From assembly GCA_020881915.1 (NCBI GenBank), contig JAJFPB010000003.1:2728001-2792000 (forward strand): 64,000 nt of DNA, read 5' to 3'. Shown in pieces: positions 44,377 through 55,865 of the stretch. A program made the translations under genes and the position numbers. The notes under the pieces were generated by a model, which was given only the letters and a program-made list of their open reading frames with translations, had not been told where the DNA came from and did not search any database. This stretch comes from Paramyrothecium sp. XJ0827 (Eukaryota; Ascomycota; Sordariomycetes; Hypocreales; Stachybotryaceae). The stretch's first letter is position 1. Each line of letters opens with the position of its first letter.

Positions 44377-45830
44377 TGTCCCTCCATCCCGTAGGCGTTT
44401 CTTTTTTCCCTCCGGCGCCGGCTTAGTATCTCATTTGCCTCTCGAAGATCGCGGTTCTCAGCCTCTAGTAGTGCCATCTTATGCTGATTTGCAAGTAAAC
44501 TCTTAGAAAATGAATTCAAGGCATCAATAATTGATGCTGGGGAGCTACTTTTATGTCTTCTGATTCGTCTTCTTAGGTATTCAGATTGAGATTCAGTTTC
44601 CCTGACTGTCTTTGGGGTCCTTGAAGTCCAAGGGGCAGGAAGCTCCGGCTCATCGATAATAGGCGTTGGAGTTCGTAACCGAATATCAAGCTTCGAGATC
44701 ACATAGTTCGCATCTAAAGGAGCAAGTCCGGCGCCTTTGAACCCTCCCCGAATATTGTTATTAGTCATCGTGGCTAGATGTGCGGCGTGGAAGGCGGGAA
44801 AGAACTCGGTCTTGGAAATGTGTGTTATAGAGCACTTGATCAAATGCTCTATTTCTCGACCATAAGCCTTCTTAAGCGGCCCAAAGCAGCCCACATCTAG
44901 CGGCTGGAGTAGGTGAGATGAATGGGGCGGCATACAGAGCGTAATGATCTTGTTCTCCTTGCAGAATTCCTCAAAAGCAACCGAATGGTGGCTCTCATGA
45001 CCGTCAAGGATCAGGAGACGATAGGCACCATTTAATCTTTTGATAGTATGCCGATTGAAGTGTTTTAGCCACTCAAGGCCCGTCTCGTTGTCGGTCCAGC
45101 CATTATTAGTGGTTGCAATAGCCCAGTCGGCCGGGAGGTTGCTTTCGCGATACCAGCTAGAGAGGTGATATTGGCCTGCAACGATGATGAACGGCGGCAG
45201 CGCCCACCCTTCGGCATTGATCGATTCAATTACTGTGACCCATTCACGGTTTCCGGGCTGAACCTTATTAGGGTTTGCACGCCTTTCTGAGCCTGTAACA
45301 ACCATACCGCTCATAATCACGCCCATCATAAAGCCAGTCTCATCAAAGTTGTACTGATCATCTGGTCTTATGCCGTACTTCGCGATTGTGTTCTCCACGA
45401 GCGAAAACCACGCGTTTATTGCGATTGGATCTTCGCATTTGGCCCTCTGGTAATCATATCTGCGAAAGAAACGCGTCTTGAGCTCTGGTTGCCGCCTAAT
45501 AAAATTCGAAGCCCAGCGTTGACCAACAGGAGGCATCTCGCGCTCAGCAAGCAGTCGATTGGCCATTTCTTCAACACCACAAAGCCGGGGAGAAAACCCT
45601 CGCATATCTAGATCAAGAATATATTGAACTATTGTCTGTTCCTCAAGATCAGATAGTTTACGCGAATTGGCCATAATATCGCGTCGGGATTGTCTGCCGT
45701 GCTTACGATCAAGCAGAGTACTATATGGAATCTGGTAGGCCTTTGCAGCGCGTCGCAGGCTTAATTTTGGGTCCTTTTGAATGGCTTGAAGTGCAAGAAT
45801 AATATTAGCCTCTTGAATTAAGTTTGACAT
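44373..45830 (-). CDS. Fot1/pogo-type transposase (DDE superfamily endonuclease)
   Basis: 485 residues. The N-terminus is a Psq-like helix-turn-helix (ANIILALQAIQKDPKLSLRR) followed by a CENP-B-type DNA-binding region (ANRLLAEREMPPVGQRWASN). The catalytic DDE/D domain shows the first Asp in NFDETGFMMG, the second in LLILDGHESH and the third in HLLQPLDVGCFGPLKKAY. The C-terminus is helical and coiled-coil like (LLEAENRDLREANEILSRR). The reading frame ends where a zinc-knuckle segment continues in another frame, so the protein lacks its last about 65 residues. The element is on the minus strand inside perfect terminal inverted repeats. Confidence 0.9.
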   Translation of the reverse strand: MSNLIQEANIILALQAIQKDPKLSLRRAAKAYQIPYSTLLDRKHGRQSRRDIMANSRKLSDLEEQTIVQYILDLDMRGFSPRLCGVEEMANRLLAEREMPPVGQRWASNFIRRQPELKTRFFRRYDYQRAKCEDPIAINAWFSLVENTIAKYGIRPDDQYNFDETGFMMGVIMSGMVVTGSERRANPNKVQPGNREWVTVIESINAEGWALPPFIIVAGQYHLSSWYRESNLPADWAIATTNNGWTDNETGLEWLKHFNRHTIKRLNGAYRLLILDGHESHHSVAFEEFCKENKIITLCMPPHSSHLLQPLDVGCFGPLKKAYGREIEHLIKCSITHISKTEFFPAFHAAHLATMTNNNIRGGFKGAGLAPLDANYVISKLDIRLRTPTPIIDEPELPAPWTSRTPKTVRETESQSEYLRRRIRRHKSSSPASIIDALNSFSKSLLANQHKMALLEAENRDLREANEILSRRRREKRNAYGMEGQ

Positions 45831-45886
45831 GGCTAGTTGTGGTGAATCATTTGATCAATTGATTGAGATGTAGGATGAGGGATTTT

Positions 45887-45928
45887 TGACCGACTCGCTT
45901 GTCTGACCGACTCGCTTATCATGTACGT
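45887..45928 (-). repeat. Right terminal inverted repeat of the transposon
   Basis: Perfect reverse complement of the left repeat; TA target copy follows at 45929-45930. Confidence 0.95.
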
Positions 45929-46232
45929 TACTGTACTTGGTGTTATCCGGTACCTTAAAGTAAGGTGACTTAGTAACTTGGCTTAGTGCGCGGTGATGCC
46001 TCTGGGCAGCTTAGCATTGGTGGAGCTGGGGTTGGTGGGGTCCGGCCAGATGGCCGATAAGGAAAAAATGAACGGATAAGGAAAAAAATAGAATCCCCAG
46101 GGTCTTTGGCGGACCAGCCAAAACAACTGCCACCCGGTTCCTGGCCAATCCGCCTTTCTACCATTCCATTGCAATTAGAATTTCTCTTTCGCATAAGCCT
46201 GCATCTACCGCCAATCCCCCCACAATCTCACA

Positions 46233-47417
46233 ATGGTCAAAAGCAAGCGAGCGAGAGACGCCCTTGAGGCGGAGGAGAAGCCCGTCGTCGCGGAGCAAGC
46301 CGAGGCGCCCGCCAAGAAGCGCAAGAGAAGCGACGATGAGCCAGCAGCCGCAGACGTGAAGAAGAAGTCCAAAAAGGACAAGAAGAAGGATAAGCCAGAG
46401 ACCCGAAGGGAGAAGAAGGACAAGCGAAAGGATCTGCTAGATCTCCCAGAGGACGAGGCCAACGAAGAGGACCAGCAGCCTGAAGTAGCCGAGAAGATGG
46501 ATGTGGACGAGCCAGCCGTCGCAGCCGACGAGGCTAAGAAGGAGAAGAAGAAGCAGAAGAAGGAAAAGAAGGAGAAGAAGAGCAAGGACCAAGATACCAA
46601 GGTGAATGGCGAGGGTGAGGGCGAGGGCGAGAAGAAGGAGAAGAAGGACAAGAAAGAAAAGAAGGACAAAAAGGACAAGAAGAAGAGCAGCAAGACCGGA
46701 GAGCCAGCGCAAAACGGAGACGCCCAGCCCGCAGATGCCGAGAACCCCTCGGGCGAGGCCGACGGCGATGCGGACGGCAAAGCGGACAGGCACATCGTCT
46801 TCGTGGGCAACCTGCCCTACAGCGCGACCGCGGAGAGCATCACGGCGCACTTCGCGTCGCTGTCGCCCGTGTCGGTGCGGTGCCTGACGAAGCGCGAGGA
46901 CCCCAAGGCGTGCCGCGGCATCGCCTTTGTCGAGTTCGGCAAGGTCTGGCACATGCGCACGTGCCTGGACAAGTTCCACCACTCCATGTTCGACGACGGC
47001 CTGTCGCCGGCGAGGAAGATTAACGTGGAGCTGACGTGAGTTGACACTTTTCCTTCCTTCTCTTTTGCCTTTATCCCCCTTCCCCCTTTTTGATGTTCCT
47101 CGAGAGACGGTTATCGTCCTTGTCCTTCACTACGCTAGTTTCCGGGTAGTTCCAAGAGTACATTTGGCTGACATGGGGTGTTTTCCCTTCTACACAGCGC
47201 TGGCGGCGGCGGCAAGACCCAGCAGCGCCAGGAGAAGATCAAGCAGAAGAACATCAAGCTCGACGAGAACAGGGCCAAGCGCATCGAGAAGGAGAAGACG
47301 GCCAAGGAGGAGAACAAGGCCTCCGGCGGCGGTGATGCCAAGCCACAGCAGCAGCAGCAGGAGGAGGACTGGATCCACCCCAGCCGCCGGGCGAGAGTCC
47401 CTGGGCAGAAGTGGTAG
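46233..47417 (+). CDS. Nop6-like nucleolar RNA-binding protein
   Basis: Exon 1 (46233-47035) and exon 2 (47198-47417), with a 162-bp intron (GTGAGT donor, ACAG acceptor), give 340 residues. The first 185 residues are lysine/glutamate rich with many KKEKKDKK blocks, typical of nucleolar proteins. The RRM spans about residues 188-270: RNP2 HIVFVGNLPY and RNP1-like CRGIAFVEF. The C-terminal exon is a basic coiled-coil stretch, then QQQQQEEDWIHPSRRARVPGQKW. Yeast Nop6 shares this order and associates with early 40S precursors. The antisense 200-codon open frame is an artefact of the low-complexity lysine codons. Confidence 0.82.
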
Positions 47418-48452
47418 GCGCGCGACGGCTCGAGTGGCAGGCTCTTGGAGGCCCAGGATCAGGGTTGGTTTTTCTGTGTGAGGAAGGGAGCAGCTTAAGT
47501 GGCCGGCTTGTCGTGTTGGCCGTCTCGGGGGGACCTGAACCCCCGTTTCGAGGAGATCATCATGTCTGGACACATTGAGATACCCCATGCGCAAAATGTC
47601 ATTGAACGAATCTGAATTGGGTTATACTGTCATGATTTTCTTATTCTTCTTCCCAAATGAAAACATCGTACACATAAAAGCTTCACGTTGCGGGATGGAG
47701 CGCCCAGGTCACAATTGAAACAAATGCTGGAGAAAAGGAATGTGCCGTGCCTGTTGGAGAAGATGTGAAAAAACCAACTTGCGCAGTTCTGCGTAAACCT
47801 GCATGACGATGTGCGTGCTATCTACAAAAAAATAACAGGATATCCTTCGAGTGTGACTTTGCGAACATGAGGAGCAGCGGAGGGATTGTGTGACAAGGAA
47901 ACAAGGAGAAGGAGACATGATGCAAAAAGTGAACCAAAAATGTGCCCTACGCCTGGTTTGAAAAAGCATCGCGTCTCAAGTTTCCCCCCTTCATTCGATG
48001 GGCCGTGTGGCCAAACAGAAAGACGACATCTCCCTTCGTGCGGCATGACAGGTCTCCCCCTCGTAGTACGCCGCAGCTCGCTCAGATTTGGACGCCGGGC
48101 CGGCGTTGCAGCCAGATAGTGTCCAAGCTCGTCTTCCTCGCGTGTTCGTCAAGACACACCATTCTCGAAATAATAATGGTGTGTTCCCAGCTAGAGCCAC
48201 ATCTCCTTCGTTCCTTGCTCCTCCCACCCTTTACTCGATTACTCGCTGCCGTGGTCTAATTCTTGATGAAAGAAAACTCGAGTCGTCAAAAGCGCAATTC
48301 GCGGTATCATATTCAGCCATGGAACCCAAGGCTGTGGAGAGTGGCATTCGACTGAGTCGCAGTATCGTTGCCTTAATCAGTGTTGTGAAAGCGTGGTCGC
48401 CTCGACGTTCACCGCAAGAGGTCGACACTGGCGACTGGAAAGGACATCGCCT
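47418..48452. other. Intergenic between convergent nop6-like and rac1 genes
   Basis: No supported gene in about 1 kb; the genes on either side converge here, so it contains both 3' ends. Scattered short open frames have no recognised content. Confidence 0.5.
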
Positions 48453-49461
<1,009 letters not shown>

Positions 49462-50800
49462 TTTTGCGCTTTTCGTCGGACCTGGAAGCGACGACGATTC
49501 TGTGGTGGAGGATTGGATTGGATTGGGGGGATGATGTGATGGGAATTGGGAGAGGGAGGTGAGAATGTGAGCTGGCTGAAAATGGATCAGGGATGTCCTT
49601 GGCCCTGGGCTCTGATTTGCGCGATGAGTGGATGGAGGGGGGTTGGTCTCGGTTTGGTTTGGTTTGGTTTGGGTCGGTACTGGCTTTTGGGTCGGTAGCC
49701 TTTTGGGGGGGGGGAAGGGGGGGGGAGCCGCGGGTCGGCGTCGGAGTCGGAGGGGTGAACAGTGAACGGGTGGATGATGGGTGGGTTTCGCTACTACTAA
49801 TAAGGGTCGAAGCGTTGCAGGTGAGCTAATAAGGTACCTGAGGTAAGGCACTAAGGTGGTGGGCAAAGGTGGTCTAGGCACGGGAGATGGACCAAGGTAA
49901 AGGTACAGAGTACTATTTCTCGAAAGGCGCGAGGAGGAGGATCGTCGTACAAGGAACAAGCGTAACGAGATGGAAGAAAAATATGTCAAGACTCGAGATG
50001 CGGCCTGGGGTCAGAGGACGAGAGGGAGAGATGAGAGATGAGAGATGGAGGTTGGAGAGAAGCAGCAGCAGAAGCAGAAGAAACAAGAAAGAGAGCAAAG
50101 GAAGGAGAGGGGAGAGAAAGACGGACAATGAATGGGCACAGGCGCGTGAGAAAGCAAAGGGATTGGACTGGACTGGACTGGACTGCTGCAGCAGGTGTGT
50201 GTGTGTGTATGTGCGCGCGCGTGTGTGTGTGTGGTGGTGTTCATGCGTGAGTGGTTGGTGGTGGCGACGGCGGCGACGTGCGGATCTCGAGCGCCTTGGT
50301 TTCACGTTTTTTTGTGCCCAGAGGAGGGTCGCAGGCGGCGGAAGGGGTTTACGCCGTGCAGTAGGTGAAGCTCTAGCTTTACACGGACCGGGCGGGTTGA
50401 GACGAAGGTGCGATGAGACACGCTAGAAACTAGGATCCCGGTTCTTTCAGGTCAGAGAGTTGAGAGTGCGATATAAGGTAGAAGGGTGTTACTTACTGCT
50501 ACTGTACTGTGCAGTCAGTACAGCAAGGAGGGAGGGAAGAAGGAGGTGGGTGGTGCGTGCGCCGTTTGCGAGTGAGTTAACCGTCCTTTGCTTTGCTTTG
50601 TGCTTTTTGCTTTGCTTTTTGCTTTTTGCTCTGCTTTGTTGGTCTCAGTCTCGGTCTCGGTCTTGGTCCTGGTCCTGGTCCTGGCCCTGTCGTGGTCCTA
50701 GTCCAAGTGGATGCTTGAGGTGGGTTTCGCCGCTCGACCTCCTCGACCTCCTCGACGGGTCTCCTTGTAGATAAGGCCCCGGGCTTATCTGGGGCTGCCC
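49462..50800. repeat. Microsatellite-rich region upstream of rac1
   Basis: Successive simple repeats: ggttt-type units near 49650-49675, G-runs at about 49706-49731, ggact units at 50164-50184, GT units around 50196-50240, ctttg-type units at 50588-50638, and ggtctc/ggtcct units at 50640-50700. They may lie in a long 5' leader or promoter of rac1. No gene supported. Confidence 0.6.
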
Positions 50801-53099
50801 GTGTCACGGCTCCCGCGGCGTTAGAGCGGTACCTGGCCGTTCCTCAAGTCATGTTCGACTCGAACGGGAAAAACACACTCCCAGGCACCTCAGCTCCAGC
50901 GTAACCGGCCAGCGCCGGTGCCAAAGCCCATCACGAGCCCCGGAGCTAATAAATGGTGCCTCTAGCGCCTTTGAGTCTTTGACTTGCACTCGCGTGGTCA
51001 ATGTCATTCTGAGTGGAGGGCCGGATAGAGATTGATTCAGTCTACGCAAAAACTTCCATGGCCGACAGACAATGTGTGACTAGACTTCCAAAGGGGGGTT
51101 CTAGAAGAGCTCGAGAGGCGCCTGGGCCAACCCGGCCGTTCACTTCCAGTAGATCGATCCAGCGGTGCTATCCACGACGTGAGGAGTCAACATGATGGTA
51201 GTTTATCTAGGAAAACTTCAAGCTTATTTCGACCCGGCGTTGGTCGTCACCATCCCCTGCTCGCGCCAAAATTCTCATTTCCCCCGCGCGCCCTATCCAA
51301 CACGCTCGAATTGATCCAGAGCAACAGCCGCTCAACCGCTCAGTTGTTTGCTTGTTTTTTTGCCTGTTTTGTCTCTGGCGCCTGCACATGCAACCAACCA
51401 ACCACCTTGGAATTTGGGGGTAAAGGCCGGGCACAGCTCCCTGAGTGGATGGCGAGGCCGAGCCAATGAAACCCACGAACGCCCATCAAAGCAGGGGTCG
51501 CAGGCTTCGATCCCCGTCCTCGGTACGGATTTGCTGTAGACTATTTCTGCCTTCCTGACAGGGGAGCAGAGCTCCGGGCCCAACCTCTGAGGATCCCACG
51601 AAGGCTGGGGAGCGGCGTCTGTCCCAACGGTCCCACTAGCAGCAGTGCTTCCTCGATGGAAGCAAGGCGTCTTGCTCTCCCAGGCCCCGCCTCCTGTGGC
51701 TCCTGCGGCAGTAACCGACACAAGAGTGGTGCCCTGTTGCTCGGGCGTCGTCTTTGAGGCACGTCCTGTAACACGTCAGGTCGAGTCTGTGCAGCGGAGC
51801 GCATGCAAGACTCCGATTTGCCCACTCCCCTAAATCTGTACGTCGCCATGGGAAGAGGCAAAGCGCAGGTTTCTCACGGCTCCACCTGCCCAGTGTTGCA
51901 GCGTGTCATGACCCATACATCTGCTGATTGGCTCTGTCTTTCAGAGATGATGTGCACCGTCCCGCGTCCGTAGTGGAGTTGTTGCCTTCCCGCCCCATTA
52001 TCCGAGTCACCGAGCCATGGTCTTTGGGGTCGGGATCGTCATTGCGACGTTGCGCGTTCGTGAATTGCATCTCGGCACTACTACCCACTCCAATCACCTT
52101 ACCCGTGCTGCTGACTCGATTTTTCCGAATCCAGTACGCCCTGAGTTCGAGTCATGCACTGGCTACGCTACTCGGCTTATACTTGATTTGCCAAGAAAAT
52201 AATCTCGAGCACGAGAAAACAAATTCCAGAAGGATTCTAGTTCAATGCAAAGAGAAACACATTCCGCGTGTGCATTGCTGACTTACCGGAGGCATTCTAA
52301 AGGGAAGTTCCGGCGACACCGGCCCGGCAGGACCCACTATTCACCGGCGACACCGGCCCGGCGCCGGTTCCATCATCACGACAGCCGGATATCTCTACTA
52401 CATGAGTATGTACGCGCAGGTACAGAGGAAGCACTAGTACCCACTCACTTGACCATGCCGATTCACGCTGTCCTTGTCTTCCAAGCATGAATAGTAGACG
52501 TTAAGGCTCACGAGTCGCACACGAGACATGAGGTAACAAAGCTGCTTGGCTCACACTGTTTGGCTTACATTGAATGAGAACAAGGGCGCGTCTCCCTGCT
52601 ATTTCGAGTATTTAAATGTTGTTCCTATTCGTGCTAGTTTCTGAAACCGAGCCCATGTTATTTCTCTAGTCACTAATGGTTAACCAGAACATACTACTAC
52701 CCTGTGAATAACTGGAAAGAGAAAGAAGAAGAAAAGGAGGACAGAAAAATTCACAGAAAATTCACAATCAGGGGGCGAGCAAGTTCAGAGATAAATAGAG
52801 ATGTAGTATTAGAGGTGAGGATAACTAATCAAGAACAGTAATGAAGAAATCACGAGAAGAGGGGGGGGAGAAAGAAAGGATCTCGAAAGAAAGGATCTCG
52901 ATATATTGTTTCCCTCTCTTCAACCCCTTAAGTATTGTGGTAGTGAGAAGTTGTAGGTGGTGAAGAAGTGTTGGAAGCGGCGCCCCATTCTTGTTTTTTC
53001 GTAGGACACTTTGCCGAGGAGAAATGAAAACTCTCGACTAAGGACTGACATGGACATGCTACGGTAAACAGCACGACCAAAAAACAAGAAGGATGAATG
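50801..53099. other. Gene-poor region with short GC-rich repeat
   Basis: No supported gene. The sequence ccggcgacaccggcccggc occurs twice (about 52311-52330 and 52342-52360). A purine-rich patch covers 52710-52910. Open frames around 51332-51721 have no domain content. Confidence 0.4.
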
Positions 53100-53613
53100 C
53101 TTCATCTCTTCCTCTCCCTCCTTCTCACCTTGCGGCTCAGTGGGTTCATCTCCTCTGGCGGGATCGGCTTCTCCGAACCGGTGGCCAGGACAGTGGCTCA
53201 GTACATAGCGGACAAACGGCGCGTACGAATCCGATCCGCCAAATCATCCATGTCGGTTCCATGTTGGAACCGCGATCATAATATGGATGCTTTTGGGATC
53301 ATCCATTTTGTCTTTTGATGAGTTGTCTCTGTGTGGTGAAGATCGCGAGTGTTGTCACGGGAGAAAAGAGAAGCAGGTAGCTAAGCTGGATCTCCTCCAG
53401 GAGCTCTTTGCTTATCCCGCCAATGTCGCAGCCTGCGACGTATTTGTATAAGTCGTTCATGCTGGCGAAAGAGCCAGAAAAGAAGTGCTCTGGGATCCAG
53501 ACCCAAGAACTCAAGTGCCTTGTCTGGGTTCGATATAAGAACGACATCCAGTGCAATTGTGTAGTCACTGGAGTTCGCAACCTTGAAGTCGGATGTCCAG
53601 GCAGACGGCAGCT

Positions 53614-53703
53614 TTGGAAGGATAGACGGGAGAAAAGAGAAGCGGGTAGCTAAGCTAAATCTCCTCCAGGAGCTCTTTGCTTTTCTCCCGTCTATCCTTC
53701 CAA
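53614..53703. repeat. Perfect 24-bp inverted repeat (hairpin 1)
   Basis: Arms 53614-53637 and 53680-53703, loop 42 bp. The loop sequence is partly a copy of 53361-53410, which also reads gtagctaagct and ctcctccaggagctctttgc. Confidence 0.8.
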
Positions 53704-53726
53704 GTGGCACAGAGCCGTTGGTCTGC

Positions 53727-53844
53727 GTTGGTGGTGCTTCTGTGTCAACTGCTCGTCATCTCGATTCCGCCATCGCTTTCCTGGCGATGCTACTTCTATG
53801 GCGGAATCGAGATGACGAGCAGTTGGCACAGAAGCACCACCAAC
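53727..53844. repeat. Near-perfect 47-bp inverted repeat (hairpin 2)
   Basis: Arms 53727-53773 and 53798-53844 pair at 46 of 47 positions around a 24-bp loop. Lies 23 bp downstream of hairpin 1. Confidence 0.85.
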
Positions 53845-54508
53845 AGCACTCTGAACTGGGGGACCCTTTGCAGCTTCCTCAGCCAGAGTCATCAGTTAAC
53901 AGCCGAGCTACGCCTCGCCCATTTTCGGGTCCAAGGAGAGCAAGAAACAGTTCACCGTCTGTCAGCTTTGCTGGCTACTGCTGCTCGCTGCTGCTATTTG
54001 GTTGTTCCTTTTCTGTGCAGTACAAGATTTGGTCTTTTGATGAACCCACGTCACCCGGCCTGTTTGCGGTCATGGTTTCACTGTCCTGAAGCTCCTTCGC
54101 CTTCCTCCTCGCCTTGCGGCTGTGTGAATTTCACCTCTTGCTGCGGCCAGTGAAACCAAAGTCATCAGTTAACATCCGAGCTACGCCTCGTCCATTTTCG
54201 AGTCCAAGGAGAGCAAGAAACAGTTTAACGTCTGTCAGCTTTGCCGGCTACTGCTGCTCGTTGCTGCCAATTAGTCGATCCTTTGACTGTGCAGTACAAG
54301 ATCTAGTGTTTTGGATGAAAGACTGTGTGTATTGAGGCTTGGTGTTTGGTGTTTGGTTCGGCGGGACTCTCAGTGGTTTTGCCTGCTGCGCTCACTCTCG
54401 CGATGAAGAATGCTTTTAAGCGGCCAAGGAAATCAGGATCACCAGCTAACATCCGAGCTATACCTCATCATTTTCGGATCCGAGCAGGGCGAAAAAAGGA
54501 TATTTTGT

Positions 54509-54926
54509 ATGATTTGGTCGCTCACGCTCGCAATGAAGGTTTTGTATGTGGCGAATCAATCTGCAGGGGCTTCGTTTGTGGCATCTCGGTATGGTGTGCG
54601 AAATGACCTCTTCGCGAATACTTGGAGCCTTCTGTCCAAAAGATGGCAACGCCAGTATAACAATGGCATCTCGGGTCTCGCTGCTATGATTTGGTCGCTC
54701 ATGCTCGCAATGAATGGTTTGTATGTGGCGAATCAATCTGCAGGGGCTTCGTTTGTGGCATCTCGGTATGGTGTGCGAAATGACCTCTTCGCGAATACTT
54801 GGAGCCTTCTGTCCAAAAGATGGCAACGCCAGTATAACAATGGCATCTCGGGTCTTGCTGCTGTGGTTTGGTCGCTCATGCTTGCGATGAAGGTTTTGTA
54901 TGTGGCGAATTAATCTGCAGGGGCGG
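54509..54926. repeat. 177-bp tandem repeat, 2.3 copies
   Basis: Copies at 54509-54685, 54686-54862 and partial 54863-54926. The unit is 59 codons long and the frame is open on both strands (plus 54410-54913, minus 54458-55150). Divergence between copies is only a few bases, so the array is recent. Confidence 0.85.
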
Positions 54927-55713
54927 AACGGAACCGCACCATCCAAGACAATGAGGAGTAGGAAGTTCCAGTCAAAGAAAGCAATGTATGCTGTTTTGTA
55001 CGCGGAAGCGTAATTGGTGGCGATCCTGAGCAGCTTTTCGCCATTGCCAGCAAAGTAGAACTCATCTGGAACATCCTGTGTTTGCAGAGCGCGGTTGAAT
55101 GCCATGCTTCCCCTCGATTTCTTTATGACCTCGGCATAGCTTGCTATCAAGATCTTCGACTACTTCATCCAGTAGTCTTTGCACAAAGACTGTCGTCCTA
55201 GGCAGTACGATCTTTGGACACAATCTTCCCCGTAGTCTGGGAAAAGGTATGCCTAGAAAGTGAAATGTCTTTTCTACAGAGCCAGGACCTCAGGTGTCTT
55301 CATTCCGCTGACCGTGGCTCTCAACCGTCACCCAGGTATCTTCGATGAAGAAGTTCGGGACCGTGACTCAGGTACTTATCAAACCTCGCCCTCCACCCCC
55401 TTCCTAGGCACAAAGACAACCCATCCTGTAAGGTTCGCTACAGCGGTCCATCAAGGGCGATACATCTTCGTCGTCATGGCATTCGAAGAAGACTTCTAGC
55501 CCTTGTTGAACGTGTGTGGCGGTCGATGACTTCTAAGCATTGACTGTCATTGCGGTGACGTGGATTCTCTTCCACCTCCCACCTGAGTTCCAGATCCACT
55601 GTGCAGTAGTTTGTAGGGTCTGAGGGGCTCACGTGTCCGTAGTTCAAAAAAAGGGCCGTAAGTGCCTAGTGATGGGGTTTCCTTTTCGACTTCTCGAGGA
55701 AAGCGAACAGCCG

Positions 55714-55865
55714 TCCGATGAGATACTCGCGGTAACCATCGTTGCGGGGAACATGGGAGGAGGTAAATTGGACTTCAAAAAGATCAAGACTTGTGGGATG
55801 CAGATCCCACGATCGACTGCACAACCGTCCGATGAGATACTCGCGGTCCGATGAGATACTCGCGG
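55714..55865. repeat. 19-bp repeats (tccgatgagatactcgcgg)
   Basis: One copy at 55714-55732 and two in direct tandem at 55828-55846 and 55847-55865. On the minus strand it encodes the DGYREYLIG-like segment. Another short tandem (gatggatgctcgcaa twice) lies near 56161. Confidence 0.7.

Larger units (their letters stand above)
44070..45928 (-). mobile_element. Fot1/pogo-type (Tc1/mariner superfamily) DNA transposon
   Basis: An 1859-bp element bounded by TA target duplications (44068-44069 and 45929-45930). Its 42-bp terminal inverted repeats (44070-44111 and 45887-45928) are identical; each contains two copies of aagcgagtcggtca. The motif tttgatcaatt recurs subterminally near 44161, 44341 and 45850. 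The interior encodes one transposase on the minus strand. Identical ends indicate recent insertion. The coding frame is interrupted near its 3' end, so this copy may be non-autonomous. Confidence 0.93.

Noticed and set aside
46205..46982. Long minus-strand leucine/serine/phenylalanine-rich frames
   Set aside because: Complement of lysine/glutamate-rich codons in the Nop6-like gene.
51455..51525. Sequence ending ggcttcgatccccg, resembling a tRNA T-arm
   Set aside because: Only the T-loop-like end is present; the D-arm and acceptor stem do not pair.
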